A stretch of DNA of 64,000 nucleotides from Bacteroidetes bacterium GWF2_41_31 (GTDB lineage Bacteria; Bacteroidota; Bacteroidia; Bacteroidales; F082). The notes below the pieces were generated by a model. The model was not told the DNA's origin. It worked only from the letters and a program-made list of their open reading frames with translations, and ran no database searches. Of this stretch, positions 29,086-37,690 are shown in pieces (position 1 is the stretch's first letter; each line of letters begins with the position of its first letter). The stretch is taken from assembly GCA_001769215.1 (NCBI GenBank), contig MEOL01000009.1, positions 1-64,000 of the forward strand, read 5' to 3'. The position numbers were made by a program, and so were the translations under genes.

Positions 29086-30039
29086 TTATTTTCGAAGAAG
29101 AACCTTTTTTGCAGCCAAAACTATATGCTCTGTGTCGAGGCCATAAACCTGCATTAACTCTTCAGGTGTTCCGCTTTGTCCGAATTGATCGTTTACGGCT
29201 ACATACTCCATCGGGGCAGGATACTCCAGCGAAAGCATCTGAGCAACACTGTCGCCCAGTCCTCCGTTGCGCTGATGTTCTTCCGCCGTCACCACACATC
29301 CTGTTTTCCTGATCGATTTGAGTAACAATTCAGTGTCGAGAGGTTTAATGGTGTGGATGTTGATGACTTCCGCTTCAATGCCTTGCAAGTGAAGTTCATT
29401 GGCTGCCTCAAGTGCTTTCCATACCAGGTGTCCGGTGGCTACGATGGTTACATCGGTTCCTTCTGTCATCAAAATGCCTTTGCCAATGATGAATTCGCTG
29501 TTATAAGGAATAAAATTTGCCACTTTAGGACGGCCAAACCTAAGATATACAGGTCCCTGGTAATCAGCAATGGCGATGGTCGCCATCTTTGTCTGGTTGT
29601 AATCGCAAGGATTGATCACGGTGAGACCGGGAAGCATTTTCATCAATCCAATGTCTTCTAAAATTTGATGGGTTGCTCCATCTTCGCCAAGAGTAACGCC
29701 GGCATGTGAGGCACAGATTTTTACATTTTTCTCTGAATAGGCAATGGATTGTCTGATTTGATCATATACCCGGCCTGTACTAAAATTAGCAAAGGTTCCT
29801 GTATAAGGGATAAAACCTCCTGTTGCCAACCCGGCTGCTACCCCCATCATGTTGGCTTCAGATATCCCCATTTGATAAAACCTTTCGGGGAATTCTTCTG
29901 CGAAGGCTTCCATCTTTAACGAACCCGTTAAATCGGCAACCAATGCCACTACAGCGGGGTTGCTATGTCCCAATTCTTTTAGCCCGTCTCCAAAACCGGA
30001 GCGGGTATCCCTATAATCGATTACCTTGTAAGTATGCAT
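29086..30039 (-). CDS. Transketolase, C-terminal subunit
   Basis: The 317-residue protein covers the pyrimidine-binding and C-terminal domains of transketolase (DTRSGFGDGLKELGHSNPAV, GISEANMMGVAAGLATGGF, ASHAGVTLGEDGATHQ, VTAEEHQRNGGLGDSVAQML). With the separately encoded N-terminal half it transfers two-carbon ketol units in the non-oxidative pentose phosphate pathway using thiamine diphosphate. The halves are usually adjacent in genomes with split transketolases; here a VWA gene lies between them, with only 3 bp separating its stop from this ATG. Confidence 0.94.
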   Translation of the reverse strand: MHTYKVIDYRDTRSGFGDGLKELGHSNPAVVALVADLTGSLKMEAFAEEFPERFYQMGISEANMMGVAAGLATGGFIPYTGTFANFSTGRVYDQIRQSIAYSEKNVKICASHAGVTLGEDGATHQILEDIGLMKMLPGLTVINPCDYNQTKMATIAIADYQGPVYLRFGRPKVANFIPYNSEFIIGKGILMTEGTDVTIVATGHLVWKALEAANELHLQGIEAEVINIHTIKPLDTELLLKSIRKTGCVVTAEEHQRNGGLGDSVAQMLSLEYPAPMEYVAVNDQFGQSGTPEELMQVYGLDTEHIVLAAKKVLLRK

Positions 30040-30042
30040 GAA

Positions 30043-31464
30043 TTAAAGATTTATCCTTGTGGTTTTTAATGAAATAATATCGAAATTGACGGTTTTGCTT
30101 TGCAGCGATTGCGATGAAAACCTGGATCGGAAAACCAGACGATAGCTACCGGGTTGTAGGTAAAACGATTCACCATACCCTGATTCAGGGTTCACATCAA
30201 TCACCCATTCTTGGTTACCCTTTTCATCCAAACGGTAAATACTTCCATACCCTTTGATGTTTTTCTGAATACTTAAGATTCCCGGATTTTCAAGGGTAAT
30301 TTGAGTGGTTTTCCCGGCTTCGATGGTTACATCCTTCAGTTTGGTAACGGGAAGAGTCAGTATCTCCAGGTCATAGTTCCCTTGCAGATAGCGGGTCTGC
30401 TGATTGGCGTATTGATGATTTATCAGCTCACAACTTCCTGATTGATAAATCATCGTTGCTGGATTTACATTGGCCTGGGTATTGTTTTTTAAACTGATGA
30501 TCAAATCGCCACGCGGACAACTGACCGAGGTAATGTTGTGTTGACCTTTGGTGAGTTTAACCGAATTGATGGTAACAGGCGGCAAGGTATTAACTATTAT
30601 TTGATAGGTGATTTCTGCATCAATGATCAGGGTATCCGGAACTCCTTTTGTGTTCAAGGTGTGGATATAGTTTTCAGCAACCTTTCCCGTATTGGTATTT
30701 ATAAAGGTCAGGTTAACATTGGTTTCGGTGGGACGGTTAGCCAAATCCAACAGGTTGACCTGAAGACTGGTCTTGTTGAGTGCTTTTGAAATAACCACGT
30801 TCATCGCCCTGGCAAATTCCTGCTTGTCACTGGCATTTAAATAGGTGCCGGCACAATCGTAATTGCGTTCCATATCTTCTCCCATACCTATAATATAAGG
30901 TTTTAAGAAAATATTTTTTTGTTGTAAACGGGCGCTCACCTCGCAGATGTCACCTCCGCATTCTTCAAGTCCGTCGGTAATCAGGATTACGATGTTCCTG
31001 CAATGGGGACAAGGAGGAAAATCATTTTCAGTGCGTTCGAGGGCCATAGCAATGGGAGACGTGCCTTTTGGTTTAATGTTGCGCAGTGTTTCCTTAATTT
31101 TGGCAATACTTCCTTCTCCGAAGGGTACCTCCAGCCTTGTGTCATTGCAATCCTGTGGAGGAAAGGGTTTGAGGTGGCCATAGACCCTCATGGCAACTTC
31201 TACATCCTCTTTCTGACTTAGCGAATCCAAAACATCATCAAGTATTTGTCGTGCCACCTGATATTTGCGTTCCCCATGCCATACACCGTACATGCTTTGT
31301 GAAGCATCCAACAAGAACAATATTCTGGTTTTAACCCTGTTTTTCTGAGTTTGCGAAGATTGTCCAAACCCTTGTAACGTAGAAACCACCATCAACAAAA
31401 TGACGAGATAACGTAGGATTTTAGATGCTCCGCCAGGTATTATCCGGTAATTAAACAAGTTCAT
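30043..31464 (-). CDS. VWA domain protein inserted between transketolase halves
   Basis: The 473-residue protein starts at the ATG at 31464, overlapping the stop codon of the N-terminal transketolase gene by one base. A 26-codon longer frame exists but lies inside that gene. A membrane or signal segment (ILRYLVILLMVVSTLQGFGQ) precedes the VWA domain. The MIDAS residues are complete: DASQSM in RILFLLDASQSMYG, the Thr in KPKGTSPIAMAL and the Asp in ILITDGLEECGGDI. The C-terminal ~250 residues are beta-sandwich-like repeats. Metal-dependent protein binding in the periplasm or on the surface is expected. No link to transketolase is known to me. Confidence 0.85.
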   Translation of the reverse strand: MNLFNYRIIPGGASKILRYLVILLMVVSTLQGFGQSSQTQKNRVKTRILFLLDASQSMYGVWHGERKYQVARQILDDVLDSLSQKEDVEVAMRVYGHLKPFPPQDCNDTRLEVPFGEGSIAKIKETLRNIKPKGTSPIAMALERTENDFPPCPHCRNIVILITDGLEECGGDICEVSARLQQKNIFLKPYIIGMGEDMERNYDCAGTYLNASDKQEFARAMNVVISKALNKTSLQVNLLDLANRPTETNVNLTFINTNTGKVAENYIHTLNTKGVPDTLIIDAEITYQIIVNTLPPVTINSVKLTKGQHNITSVSCPRGDLIISLKNNTQANVNPATMIYQSGSCELINHQYANQQTRYLQGNYDLEILTLPVTKLKDVTIEAGKTTQITLENPGILSIQKNIKGYGSIYRLDEKGNQEWVIDVNPESGYGESFYLQPGSYRLVFRSRFSSQSLQSKTVNFDIISLKTTRINL

Positions 31465-32309
31465 TAATAGTCGCCCAGGGTTTCTTTCAATTGACTTAAG
31501 GCCAATTCTTTCTGTTGATCGTTGGGCGCCGTCCCATGCCATTTGTGCGTGCCCATCATGAAATCGACACCCATGCCCATCTCAGTAGGCATCAGGATTA
31601 AATTTGGTTTTCCTGATCCGGTAGCTGATTTCACTGCTTTCAGCGTGCTGACAACTTCAGCCATCTTGTTTCCATTCATTTCGGTTACCTTCCACCCAAA
31701 AGCTTCAAATTTGGCACGAAGATCCCCCAAAGGAAGTATCTCATCGGTTGGTCCATCGATTTGTTTTCCATTGTAATCGATAATTCCAACCAGGTTGTTT
31801 ATTTGATGAGCACCTCCGTACAATGTTGCTTCCCAAACCTGGCCTTCACCCAACTCGCCATCGCCCATCAGGCAGAAAACGGTGTGCGAATCATGGTTCA
31901 ACTTTTTTGAAAGAGCAATACCTGTGGCAACAGATAATCCTTGTCCTAGAGAACCCGTGGCAACGCGAACGCCAGGTAATTTTTCCATGGTGGCAGGATG
32001 TCCCTGAAGTCTGGAATGAAGTCGTCGAAATGTAGACAACTCACTTACGGGGAAATATCCACGACGGGCCATGACACTATAATAAACAGGACTGACATGC
32101 CCATTCGAAACGATCAGTACATCTTCGCCCTTGCCGCTCATATTAAACGGGATTGGATGATGATCCATCACCTCAAAAAACAACGCGGTGAACAGGTCAG
32201 TGCATCCCAACGATCCGCCCGGGTGTCCCGATTGAACAGCATGAACCATTCTTATAATGTCGCGCCTGACCTGGGAAGCGGTTTTTTCTAGTTGTTCAAT
32301 ATCACTCAT
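31464..32309 (-). CDS. Transketolase, N-terminal subunit
   Basis: The 281-residue thiamine-diphosphate-binding half has VQSGHPGGSLGCTDLFTALF, LIVSNGHVSPVYYSV and RVATGSLGQGLSVATGIAL. The GDG...N cofactor motif is CLMGDGELGEGQVWEA followed by VGIIDYNGKQIDGPT. It needs the C-terminal subunit at 29086-30039 to form the active enzyme. The three-gene order tktN, VWA, tktC is joined by a 1-bp overlap and a 3-bp gap, so all are surely co-transcribed. Confidence 0.95.
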   Translation of the reverse strand: MSDIEQLEKTASQVRRDIIRMVHAVQSGHPGGSLGCTDLFTALFFEVMDHHPIPFNMSGKGEDVLIVSNGHVSPVYYSVMARRGYFPVSELSTFRRLHSRLQGHPATMEKLPGVRVATGSLGQGLSVATGIALSKKLNHDSHTVFCLMGDGELGEGQVWEATLYGGAHQINNLVGIIDYNGKQIDGPTDEILPLGDLRAKFEAFGWKVTEMNGNKMAEVVSTLKAVKSATGSGKPNLILMPTEMGMGVDFMMGTHKWHGTAPNDQQKELALSQLKETLGDY

Positions 32310-32364
32310 ATTGATGATAGGTTTTACAGGAAATTAAATCCGATAGGTGTTTTTTTTAAAGGCA

Positions 32365-32372
32365 CAAAGGTA
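32365..32372 (-). promoter_or_regulatory. -7 element of the split transketolase operon
   Basis: CAAAGGTA on the plus strand is TACCTTTG on the minus strand (TAnnTTTG), 55 bp upstream of the tktN start. No clear -33 element was seen. Confidence 0.45.
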
Positions 32373-32426
32373 AAGTAATTTGCGTGTTGACTTTGTTGTT
32401 TTTTAAAACAGCTAAGTAAAAAAAAC

Positions 32427-32434
32427 TAAATTTG
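32427..32434 (+). promoter_or_regulatory. -7 element of the GH3/beta-lactamase gene
   Basis: TAAATTTG matches TAnnTTTG, 26 bp upstream of the ATG at 32461, divergent from the transketolase promoter. Confidence 0.45.
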
Positions 32435-32460
32435 TCCGCAAATCAATAACACCAGCGTTA

Positions 32461-35400
32461 ATGGATGTCCGATACATGAGGTTGATATTTTTTATTTTTA
32501 TCATTTTAACCGTCAATTGGCTGCATGCGCAGGTGAAAACCACAGAGTTCTCCCACCAGGAATATTGGGTCGATTCGGTGTACCAGTCGTTCACTTTAGA
32601 GGAGAAAATAGGCCAACTTTTCTTTGTACGTGCCAATTATCCTACAGGAGGTTATTTACCTCAGGTGGATACCTTAATTAAGAAGTATAACATTGGGGGA
32701 GTCGTATTTTTTAAAGGAAACCCGGTTGATCAGGCCCTTCAAACCAATTACTGGAATACTTTGTCCAAGACTCCTTTGTTAATCTCCATCGATGCTGAAT
32801 GGGGCTTGGGTATGCGGTTATCAAATGTGGTTGACTATCCATTCCAAATGACGCTCGGGGCACTGACCAACAACCACTTGATTTATGAAATGGGCAAACA
32901 AGTAGCCGAACAATGCACCAGGATGGGGATACACATCAATTTTGCCCCTGTGGTTGACGTAAACAGCAATCCACTCAATCCCGTAATCGGGATGCGCTCC
33001 TTTGGCGAGAATCCGATCCGGGTGGCCGAAAAGGCCGATCTCTACATGCGTGGCATGCAGCATGGAGGAATATTGGCAAGTGCCAAGCATTTTCCCGGAC
33101 ACGGGAATACCTTTACGGACTCACATGCTGATCTTCCTTTGATCAGCGCACCGCTAAAGACATTGTTGGTTACCGATTTGGCTCCTTTTCAATTTTTGAT
33201 CGACAGGGGAGTGGGTTCGGTGATGATCGCGCATTTGAGTGTTCCGGCCCTGGATACAACAAAAAATCTTCCGGCCACCCTCTCAAAAACAATTGTAACC
33301 AACTGGTTGAAAGATTCCCTTGGATTTCAGGGACTGATCATTACCGATGGTTTGGATATGAAGGGAGTTACCAAATACTATCAGGTAGGTGAAGTATCGC
33401 TTAAAGCGCTTGAAGCCGGCAATGATATCTTGCTGATACCCGATGATGTGAATTACTCCATTCAAATGATAAAGCAAGCTTTGACCCGAAATCCGTTGTT
33501 GATGGATCGCGTGGAAGAGTCGTGCAGGAAAATCCTGAATGCAAAATATGAGTTGGGAGTTTGGAAAAGGCAAAAAATAGAAACCGATCACCTGCTCGCA
33601 GATATAAACCAACCCCTGTATCAAAGCACGGCCAATGAAATGATGGAACAGGCCATCACTCTTGTCATGGAGCGGGAGCCACTTCCGCTGAACGGGGTAA
33701 AAAAAATGGCTCTGTTGATAACAGGTACGGATGAACCAACCGTTTTTGAAGAAATGCTGCAGCAATCAGGTCGTTTTGATGTATTTCACGTAGCACATGA
33801 CGAGTCCGACCTGAAAAGGCAAATGTTGTTGAAAAAGTTGAAAGCCTATCCATTGGTCGTGGTAGGCATTTTGAATACGAATATTTTGGCTTCCAGGCGT
33901 TTCGGCATTCCTGATGAAGAAGTAACGATGCTTGAAACTCTGGCATTGCAGAATAAGGTGGTGTTGGATATTTTTGCAAGTCCGTATACACTCAATTTTT
34001 TTCACCACCTCGATCGCTTTTCAACAGTCCTGGTTTCGTATCAGGAACAACCTTCCATGCAAAGAGCCTCTGCACTCAGGTTATTGGAACCTGCCTCCAA
34101 CTGGGGACAATTGCCTGTCAGTGCCGGCTGTTTTTACCAGGGCTGGGGATTGCATTCACAGGCACAAACGTTGTATGCTTCCTCGCCTGAGGAGTTGATG
34201 ATCAATGATTTTTATCTCAAAAAAATAGATTCCGTGGCTTTGTCCGGGATTGATGCAAAGGCCTATCCCGGATGCCAGATTCTGGCGGCAAAAGATGGCG
34301 CCATTTTTTACTCCAGGTCATTTGGGTTTCATACCTACAATGGAAATGAACCGGTGCAAACTACCGACGTATACGATCTGGCTTCGCTTACCAAGATTCT
34401 TGCTACTACCCCTGGCATCATGAAATTGACAGAAGACAGCCTGATTGATATTCATGGACTTATTTCGGATTATCTTTTGTTGTTGAAAGGGACAAACATT
34501 GATAGCGTTACATTCATGGAAGCGATGGCTCACCAGGCTGGATTCCGGGGTTGGATTCCCTTTTACAAAAGCACTTTCGATTCCGTTGGGCTCAGCCGGG
34601 AAATTTACCAAAATACAATCAGTGAGGAATTTACAAAACGAGTTGCTCAAAATCTGTATATCCGCAATGGTTATGACCACGTGCTGATCGACAGCATTTT
34701 GAAATCTCCGTTGAGGAAAAAAAAATATTACTATTCGGACCTTGCGTTTTACCTTTTTAAAACATTGACGGAACAGCTCACCAATAGCGAGTTTGATGAT
34801 TTTGTTTATAATACCTGGTATAAACCCATGCAGATAAACAGGTTGAGGTTCAATCCCCGTCAATATTTTGAATCCTGGGCCATCATTCCCACAGAAAACG
34901 ACACAGGGTTCAGGAAGCAGTTGTTGCAAGGCGATGTGCACGATCAGGGAGCAGCGCTGCTGGGAGGGGTTTCAGGAAATGCCGGGCTTTTTGGAACTGC
35001 ACATGACGTGGCGATGATGATGCAAATGTTGGTAAATGGCGGTGCATATGGCGACCAAAGATTTTTTAAACAGGAAACTGTCGACTTTTTCACCGGGTAT
35101 CATTTTGTGGCAGACAGCAACCGGCGTGGTTTGGGATTCGACAAACCTTTGTTTGTATACAAAGATCACATGACCAATTGCAGGGATGCCTCTCCCTCCA
35201 GTTTTGGTCATTCCGGTTTTACCGGCACTTATGCCTGGGCCGATCCTGAAAATGGATTGGTTTATGTATTTTTGTCGAATCGGGTTTACCCCGATGCATC
35301 GAATACCAAACTAATGGACATGGATATACGCACCGAAATACATCAATTGTTTTATAAAGCATTAAAATCTGAAGAAAATCAATTAATTTCTAATCAATAA
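32461..35400 (+). CDS. Fused GH3 beta-N-acetylglucosaminidase (NagZ-like) and beta-lactamase-family serine hydrolase
   Basis: The 979-residue protein has a signal peptide (MRLIFFIFIILTVNWLHAQ). Residues ~40-380 are a GH3 domain with SAKHFPGHGNTFTDSHADLP, holding the NagZ Asp220-His222 acid/base dyad, and the nucleophile Asp in LIITDGLDMKGV (~294). A GH3 C-terminal-like sandwich (~410-560) leads to a serine hydrolase domain (~590-975) with SxxK as DLASLTKILATTPG (Ser ~643). It is followed by YYYSDLAFYL (Tyr of the YxN-like motif) and the C-terminal GHSGFTGTY. The combination suggests periplasmic peptidoglycan recycling, with glycosidic and peptide or ester cleavage in one chain. Such fusions occur widely in Bacteroidota. 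Confidence 0.9.
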   Translation: MDVRYMRLIFFIFIILTVNWLHAQVKTTEFSHQEYWVDSVYQSFTLEEKIGQLFFVRANYPTGGYLPQVDTLIKKYNIGGVVFFKGNPVDQALQTNYWNTLSKTPLLISIDAEWGLGMRLSNVVDYPFQMTLGALTNNHLIYEMGKQVAEQCTRMGIHINFAPVVDVNSNPLNPVIGMRSFGENPIRVAEKADLYMRGMQHGGILASAKHFPGHGNTFTDSHADLPLISAPLKTLLVTDLAPFQFLIDRGVGSVMIAHLSVPALDTTKNLPATLSKTIVTNWLKDSLGFQGLIITDGLDMKGVTKYYQVGEVSLKALEAGNDILLIPDDVNYSIQMIKQALTRNPLLMDRVEESCRKILNAKYELGVWKRQKIETDHLLADINQPLYQSTANEMMEQAITLVMEREPLPLNGVKKMALLITGTDEPTVFEEMLQQSGRFDVFHVAHDESDLKRQMLLKKLKAYPLVVVGILNTNILASRRFGIPDEEVTMLETLALQNKVVLDIFASPYTLNFFHHLDRFSTVLVSYQEQPSMQRASALRLLEPASNWGQLPVSAGCFYQGWGLHSQAQTLYASSPEELMINDFYLKKIDSVALSGIDAKAYPGCQILAAKDGAIFYSRSFGFHTYNGNEPVQTTDVYDLASLTKILATTPGIMKLTEDSLIDIHGLISDYLLLLKGTNIDSVTFMEAMAHQAGFRGWIPFYKSTFDSVGLSREIYQNTISEEFTKRVAQNLYIRNGYDHVLIDSILKSPLRKKKYYYSDLAFYLFKTLTEQLTNSEFDDFVYNTWYKPMQINRLRFNPRQYFESWAIIPTENDTGFRKQLLQGDVHDQGAALLGGVSGNAGLFGTAHDVAMMMQMLVNGGAYGDQRFFKQETVDFFTGYHFVADSNRRGLGFDKPLFVYKDHMTNCRDASPSSFGHSGFTGTYAWADPENGLVYVFLSNRVYPDASNTKLMDMDIRTEIHQLFYKALKSEENQLISNQ

Positions 35401-35410
35401 TAATTTTTCG

Positions 35411-36247
35411 ATGAGTGGTAAAATGAAAAATATCGTTCTGTGGCTGGTGGCCATTGTTTTAACTGTGAGCCTGGTCATTTATCAGAGGGCAACCGGCCCA
35501 ACCTATCCTGTTGGAGGAAAGGTCGAAATCAATGGCGAGATAGTCAAGTACAAATTAATCAGGTCGTTTATGGGCGAAAAAGATGCCCCCATCGAAATTG
35601 AAGTAATTAACTCTGACATCACAGGCGAAATCAGGTTTAAGAGATATAAAAGCCATGATGAATGGAGCACCAAACCGATGACCATGCAGCAGGGAAAATT
35701 GGTAACCACCTTACCCAATCAACCTCCTGCCGGAAAAATCACTTATTTTGTACAGCTTTTTTATCAGGGACAGGCCTATCCATTAAATAATGATCCTGTA
35801 ATTATCCGGTATACAGGTAACGTTCCTCTTTTTATACTCGCCCCACACATTTTTTTCATGTTCTTGTCACTGCTTTTTGGAATGCGGGTAGGACTGGAAT
35901 TGTTTTTCAGAAAAAAAGAGACGCTGTATTTTACAGGAATTGTTGTCATTACACTATTTTTGGGTGGCCTGGTTCTAGGGCCCATCGTTCAGAAATATGC
36001 TTTTGATGCCTATTGGACCGGTTGGCCTTTTGGACACGATTTAACCGACAATAAAACCATTGGATCTTTTATATTGTGGGTAATTGCGTGGTTTATATTA
36101 CGCAAAAACAATCACAATAAGCTTTGGCCCATCATTGCCTTAATCGGGATGATGGCGGTTTATCTAATTCCTCACAGTGCCCTTGGTTCCGAGATCGATT
36201 ATACCAAAACAGAAAATCAACCTGTTGAACAAAACCTGAATAATTAA
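35411..36247 (+). CDS. Polytopic membrane protein, unknown function
   Basis: The 278-residue protein has one N-terminal membrane helix (~7-25), a ~100-residue extracytoplasmic beta-rich domain (GGKVEINGEIVKYKLIRSFM ... VIIRYTG) and about four further helices (~132-155, 172-192, 215-232, 238-256). I recognise no named family. It overlaps the rhomboid protease gene by 1 bp and starts 10 bp after the GH3 fusion stop, so it belongs to an operon of envelope proteins. Confidence 0.72.
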   Translation: MSGKMKNIVLWLVAIVLTVSLVIYQRATGPTYPVGGKVEINGEIVKYKLIRSFMGEKDAPIEIEVINSDITGEIRFKRYKSHDEWSTKPMTMQQGKLVTTLPNQPPAGKITYFVQLFYQGQAYPLNNDPVIIRYTGNVPLFILAPHIFFMFLSLLFGMRVGLELFFRKKETLYFTGIVVITLFLGGLVLGPIVQKYAFDAYWTGWPFGHDLTDNKTIGSFILWVIAWFILRKNNHNKLWPIIALIGMMAVYLIPHSALGSEIDYTKTENQPVEQNLNN

Positions 36248-36855
36248 TGATATTTACATTCATCATTATAGCGGTAACTTTGATCATTTCATTTCTGTCG
36301 TTCAGCAATAGGGATTTGTTCGATCGGTTAAAATTTAATGCCTGGCTTATAAAAAGCCACCATGAAGGATGGCGGTTTGTAAGCTATGCACTGGTGCATG
36401 CCGGTTGGGCTCACTTGTTGATCAACATGTATGTGTTGTATTCTTTTGGCGGGTTTGTTGAGAAAAGTTTTCAGGCCTATTTTGGGCCCAAAGGCCTGCT
36501 TTATTATGGTATGCTGTATTTGGGTGGCATCCTGTTTAGTACCCTTTGGGATTACGGAAAATATAAAAACGATCCGTATTATAATGCTGTTGGAGCTTCC
36601 GGGGCCGTGTCGGCAGTGGTTTTTTCGAGCATTTTATTAAATCCGGGAAGCAGTATCTTCATTTTCCCCATTCCATTCCCGTTGCCTTCATGGATATTTG
36701 GTATCCTGTATCTGATATATTCTGCCTACATGGGTAAGAAAGGCACGGATAATGTCGGGCATAATGCTCACTTTTGGGGAGCTGTTTATGGATTGGTTTT
36801 AACGATCATACTGGTTCCGGGAGTACTTCAGGCCTTTTTTAGTCAATTTTTTTAA
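36247..36855 (+). CDS. Rhomboid family intramembrane serine protease
   Basis: The 202-residue, roughly six-helix protein has the rhomboid catalytic dyad: Ser118 in NAVGASGAVSAVVF and His175 in GHNAHFWGAVYGL. The HxxxN oxyanion segment is AHLLINMYVLYSFG (His56, Asn60). It cleaves membrane-spanning substrates within the bilayer; the substrate is unknown. It is translationally coupled to the upstream membrane protein by a TAATG overlap. Confidence 0.93.
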   Translation: MIFTFIIIAVTLIISFLSFSNRDLFDRLKFNAWLIKSHHEGWRFVSYALVHAGWAHLLINMYVLYSFGGFVEKSFQAYFGPKGLLYYGMLYLGGILFSTLWDYGKYKNDPYYNAVGASGAVSAVVFSSILLNPGSSIFIFPIPFPLPSWIFGILYLIYSAYMGKKGTDNVGHNAHFWGAVYGLVLTIILVPGVLQAFFSQFF

Positions 36856-36891
36856 CTCGAAATAGAAAGAAATATTAACCAAACAAAACAA

Positions 36892-37470
36892 ATGAAAAAA
36901 TACACTTTTTTATTCCTCATGCTACTGATTGGAATGCATCAGGCGTTAACACAACAGGTTTTTAAATATGAAACCATTGCAAAAACAAATAGTATTCAAC
37001 ATGAACGGAATCAACTTGATATGGGCCTGGGATTGGGTATTGACTTAGGGGGACTGTTAGGAGCTCAACTTGAGTACATTCCCATAAAGCACCTTGGTCT
37101 GTTCGCTTCAGTCGGGTTTTATTTTATACAGGCCGGATGGCAACTTGGTGTAAAGGGTTATATCATGCCAAAAATTACGGCGAAACCCTTTCGGGTATAC
37201 GTCACCGGCATGTATGGAACCAATGCAGCCATTTATATTGTTGGCTCCGACAAATACAACGCTGTTTATACAGGCTCTACTTTTGGTGCCGGGATGGAAA
37301 TCCGGTTTGGCAAGAAGAAAACCAGTGGATTAAATGTGGCCCTGCTTTATCCTATTAGAGCACAGGAATATGAAGACAATCTGAATGCTATGAAGACCGA
37401 TCCCGGTATTCAGGATATCCAAGAGCCGTTGCCTGTGGGACTTTCAGTGGCTTATCATTTTGAGTTTTAA
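36892..37470 (+). CDS. Outer-membrane beta-barrel-like hypothetical protein
   Basis: The 192-residue protein has a signal peptide (MKKYTFLFLMLLIGMHQALTQ) and alternating strands (LDMGLGLGIDLGGLLGAQLE, LGLFASVGFYF, FGAGMEIRFG) ending in VAYHFEF. The terminal aromatic and the strand pattern fit a small eight-stranded outer-membrane barrel. No named family is recognised. It follows the rhomboid gene by 36 bp and may share its transcript. Confidence 0.7.
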   Translation: MKKYTFLFLMLLIGMHQALTQQVFKYETIAKTNSIQHERNQLDMGLGLGIDLGGLLGAQLEYIPIKHLGLFASVGFYFIQAGWQLGVKGYIMPKITAKPFRVYVTGMYGTNAAIYIVGSDKYNAVYTGSTFGAGMEIRFGKKKTSGLNVALLYPIRAQEYEDNLNAMKTDPGIQDIQEPLPVGLSVAYHFEF

Positions 37471-37496
37471 TAATTGCCATAGATACTCCTATTTAA

Positions 37497-37620
37497 TTAC
37501 CTGTTACGGGCTTCAGGTTTAATACTTTTCAGAGTAAGCTCAAGGGTGTCAATTTCATTAATTCCGGTCTTGGTAATCGGATGCTTTCCGTACTCATAAA
37601 TTCGTTGGAACCATAGTCCG
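37497..37620 (-). pseudogene. Possible 3' remnant of a gene (minus strand)
   Basis: One minus-strand frame ends at a TAA at 37497-37499 and reads upstream through about 42 codons of protein-like sequence (WFQRIYEYGKHPITKTGINE ... LELTLKSIKPEARNR) with no start codon. Composition and the absence of stops suggest the tail of a lost gene. I cannot name the family, and a chance open frame of this length is not excluded. Confidence 0.3.
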
Positions 37621-37634
37621 GGTTAAAAAAATAT

Positions 37635-37642
37635 TACTTTTG
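37635..37642 (+). promoter_or_regulatory. -7 element of the RND efflux operon
   Basis: TACTTTTG matches TAnnTTTG, about 50 bp upstream of the adaptor ATG at 37691. No repressor gene is adjacent. Confidence 0.5.
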
Positions 37643-37690
37643 CCCGTCTTGTTATCCTAAGGATGATATTGAAATAAAGCAATTTTTTTT

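Noticed and set aside
30043-31542. Longer start for the VWA gene at 31542
   Set aside because: The extra 26 codons lie entirely inside the transketolase gene; the ATG at 31464 overlaps its stop codon and is followed by a proper export signal.
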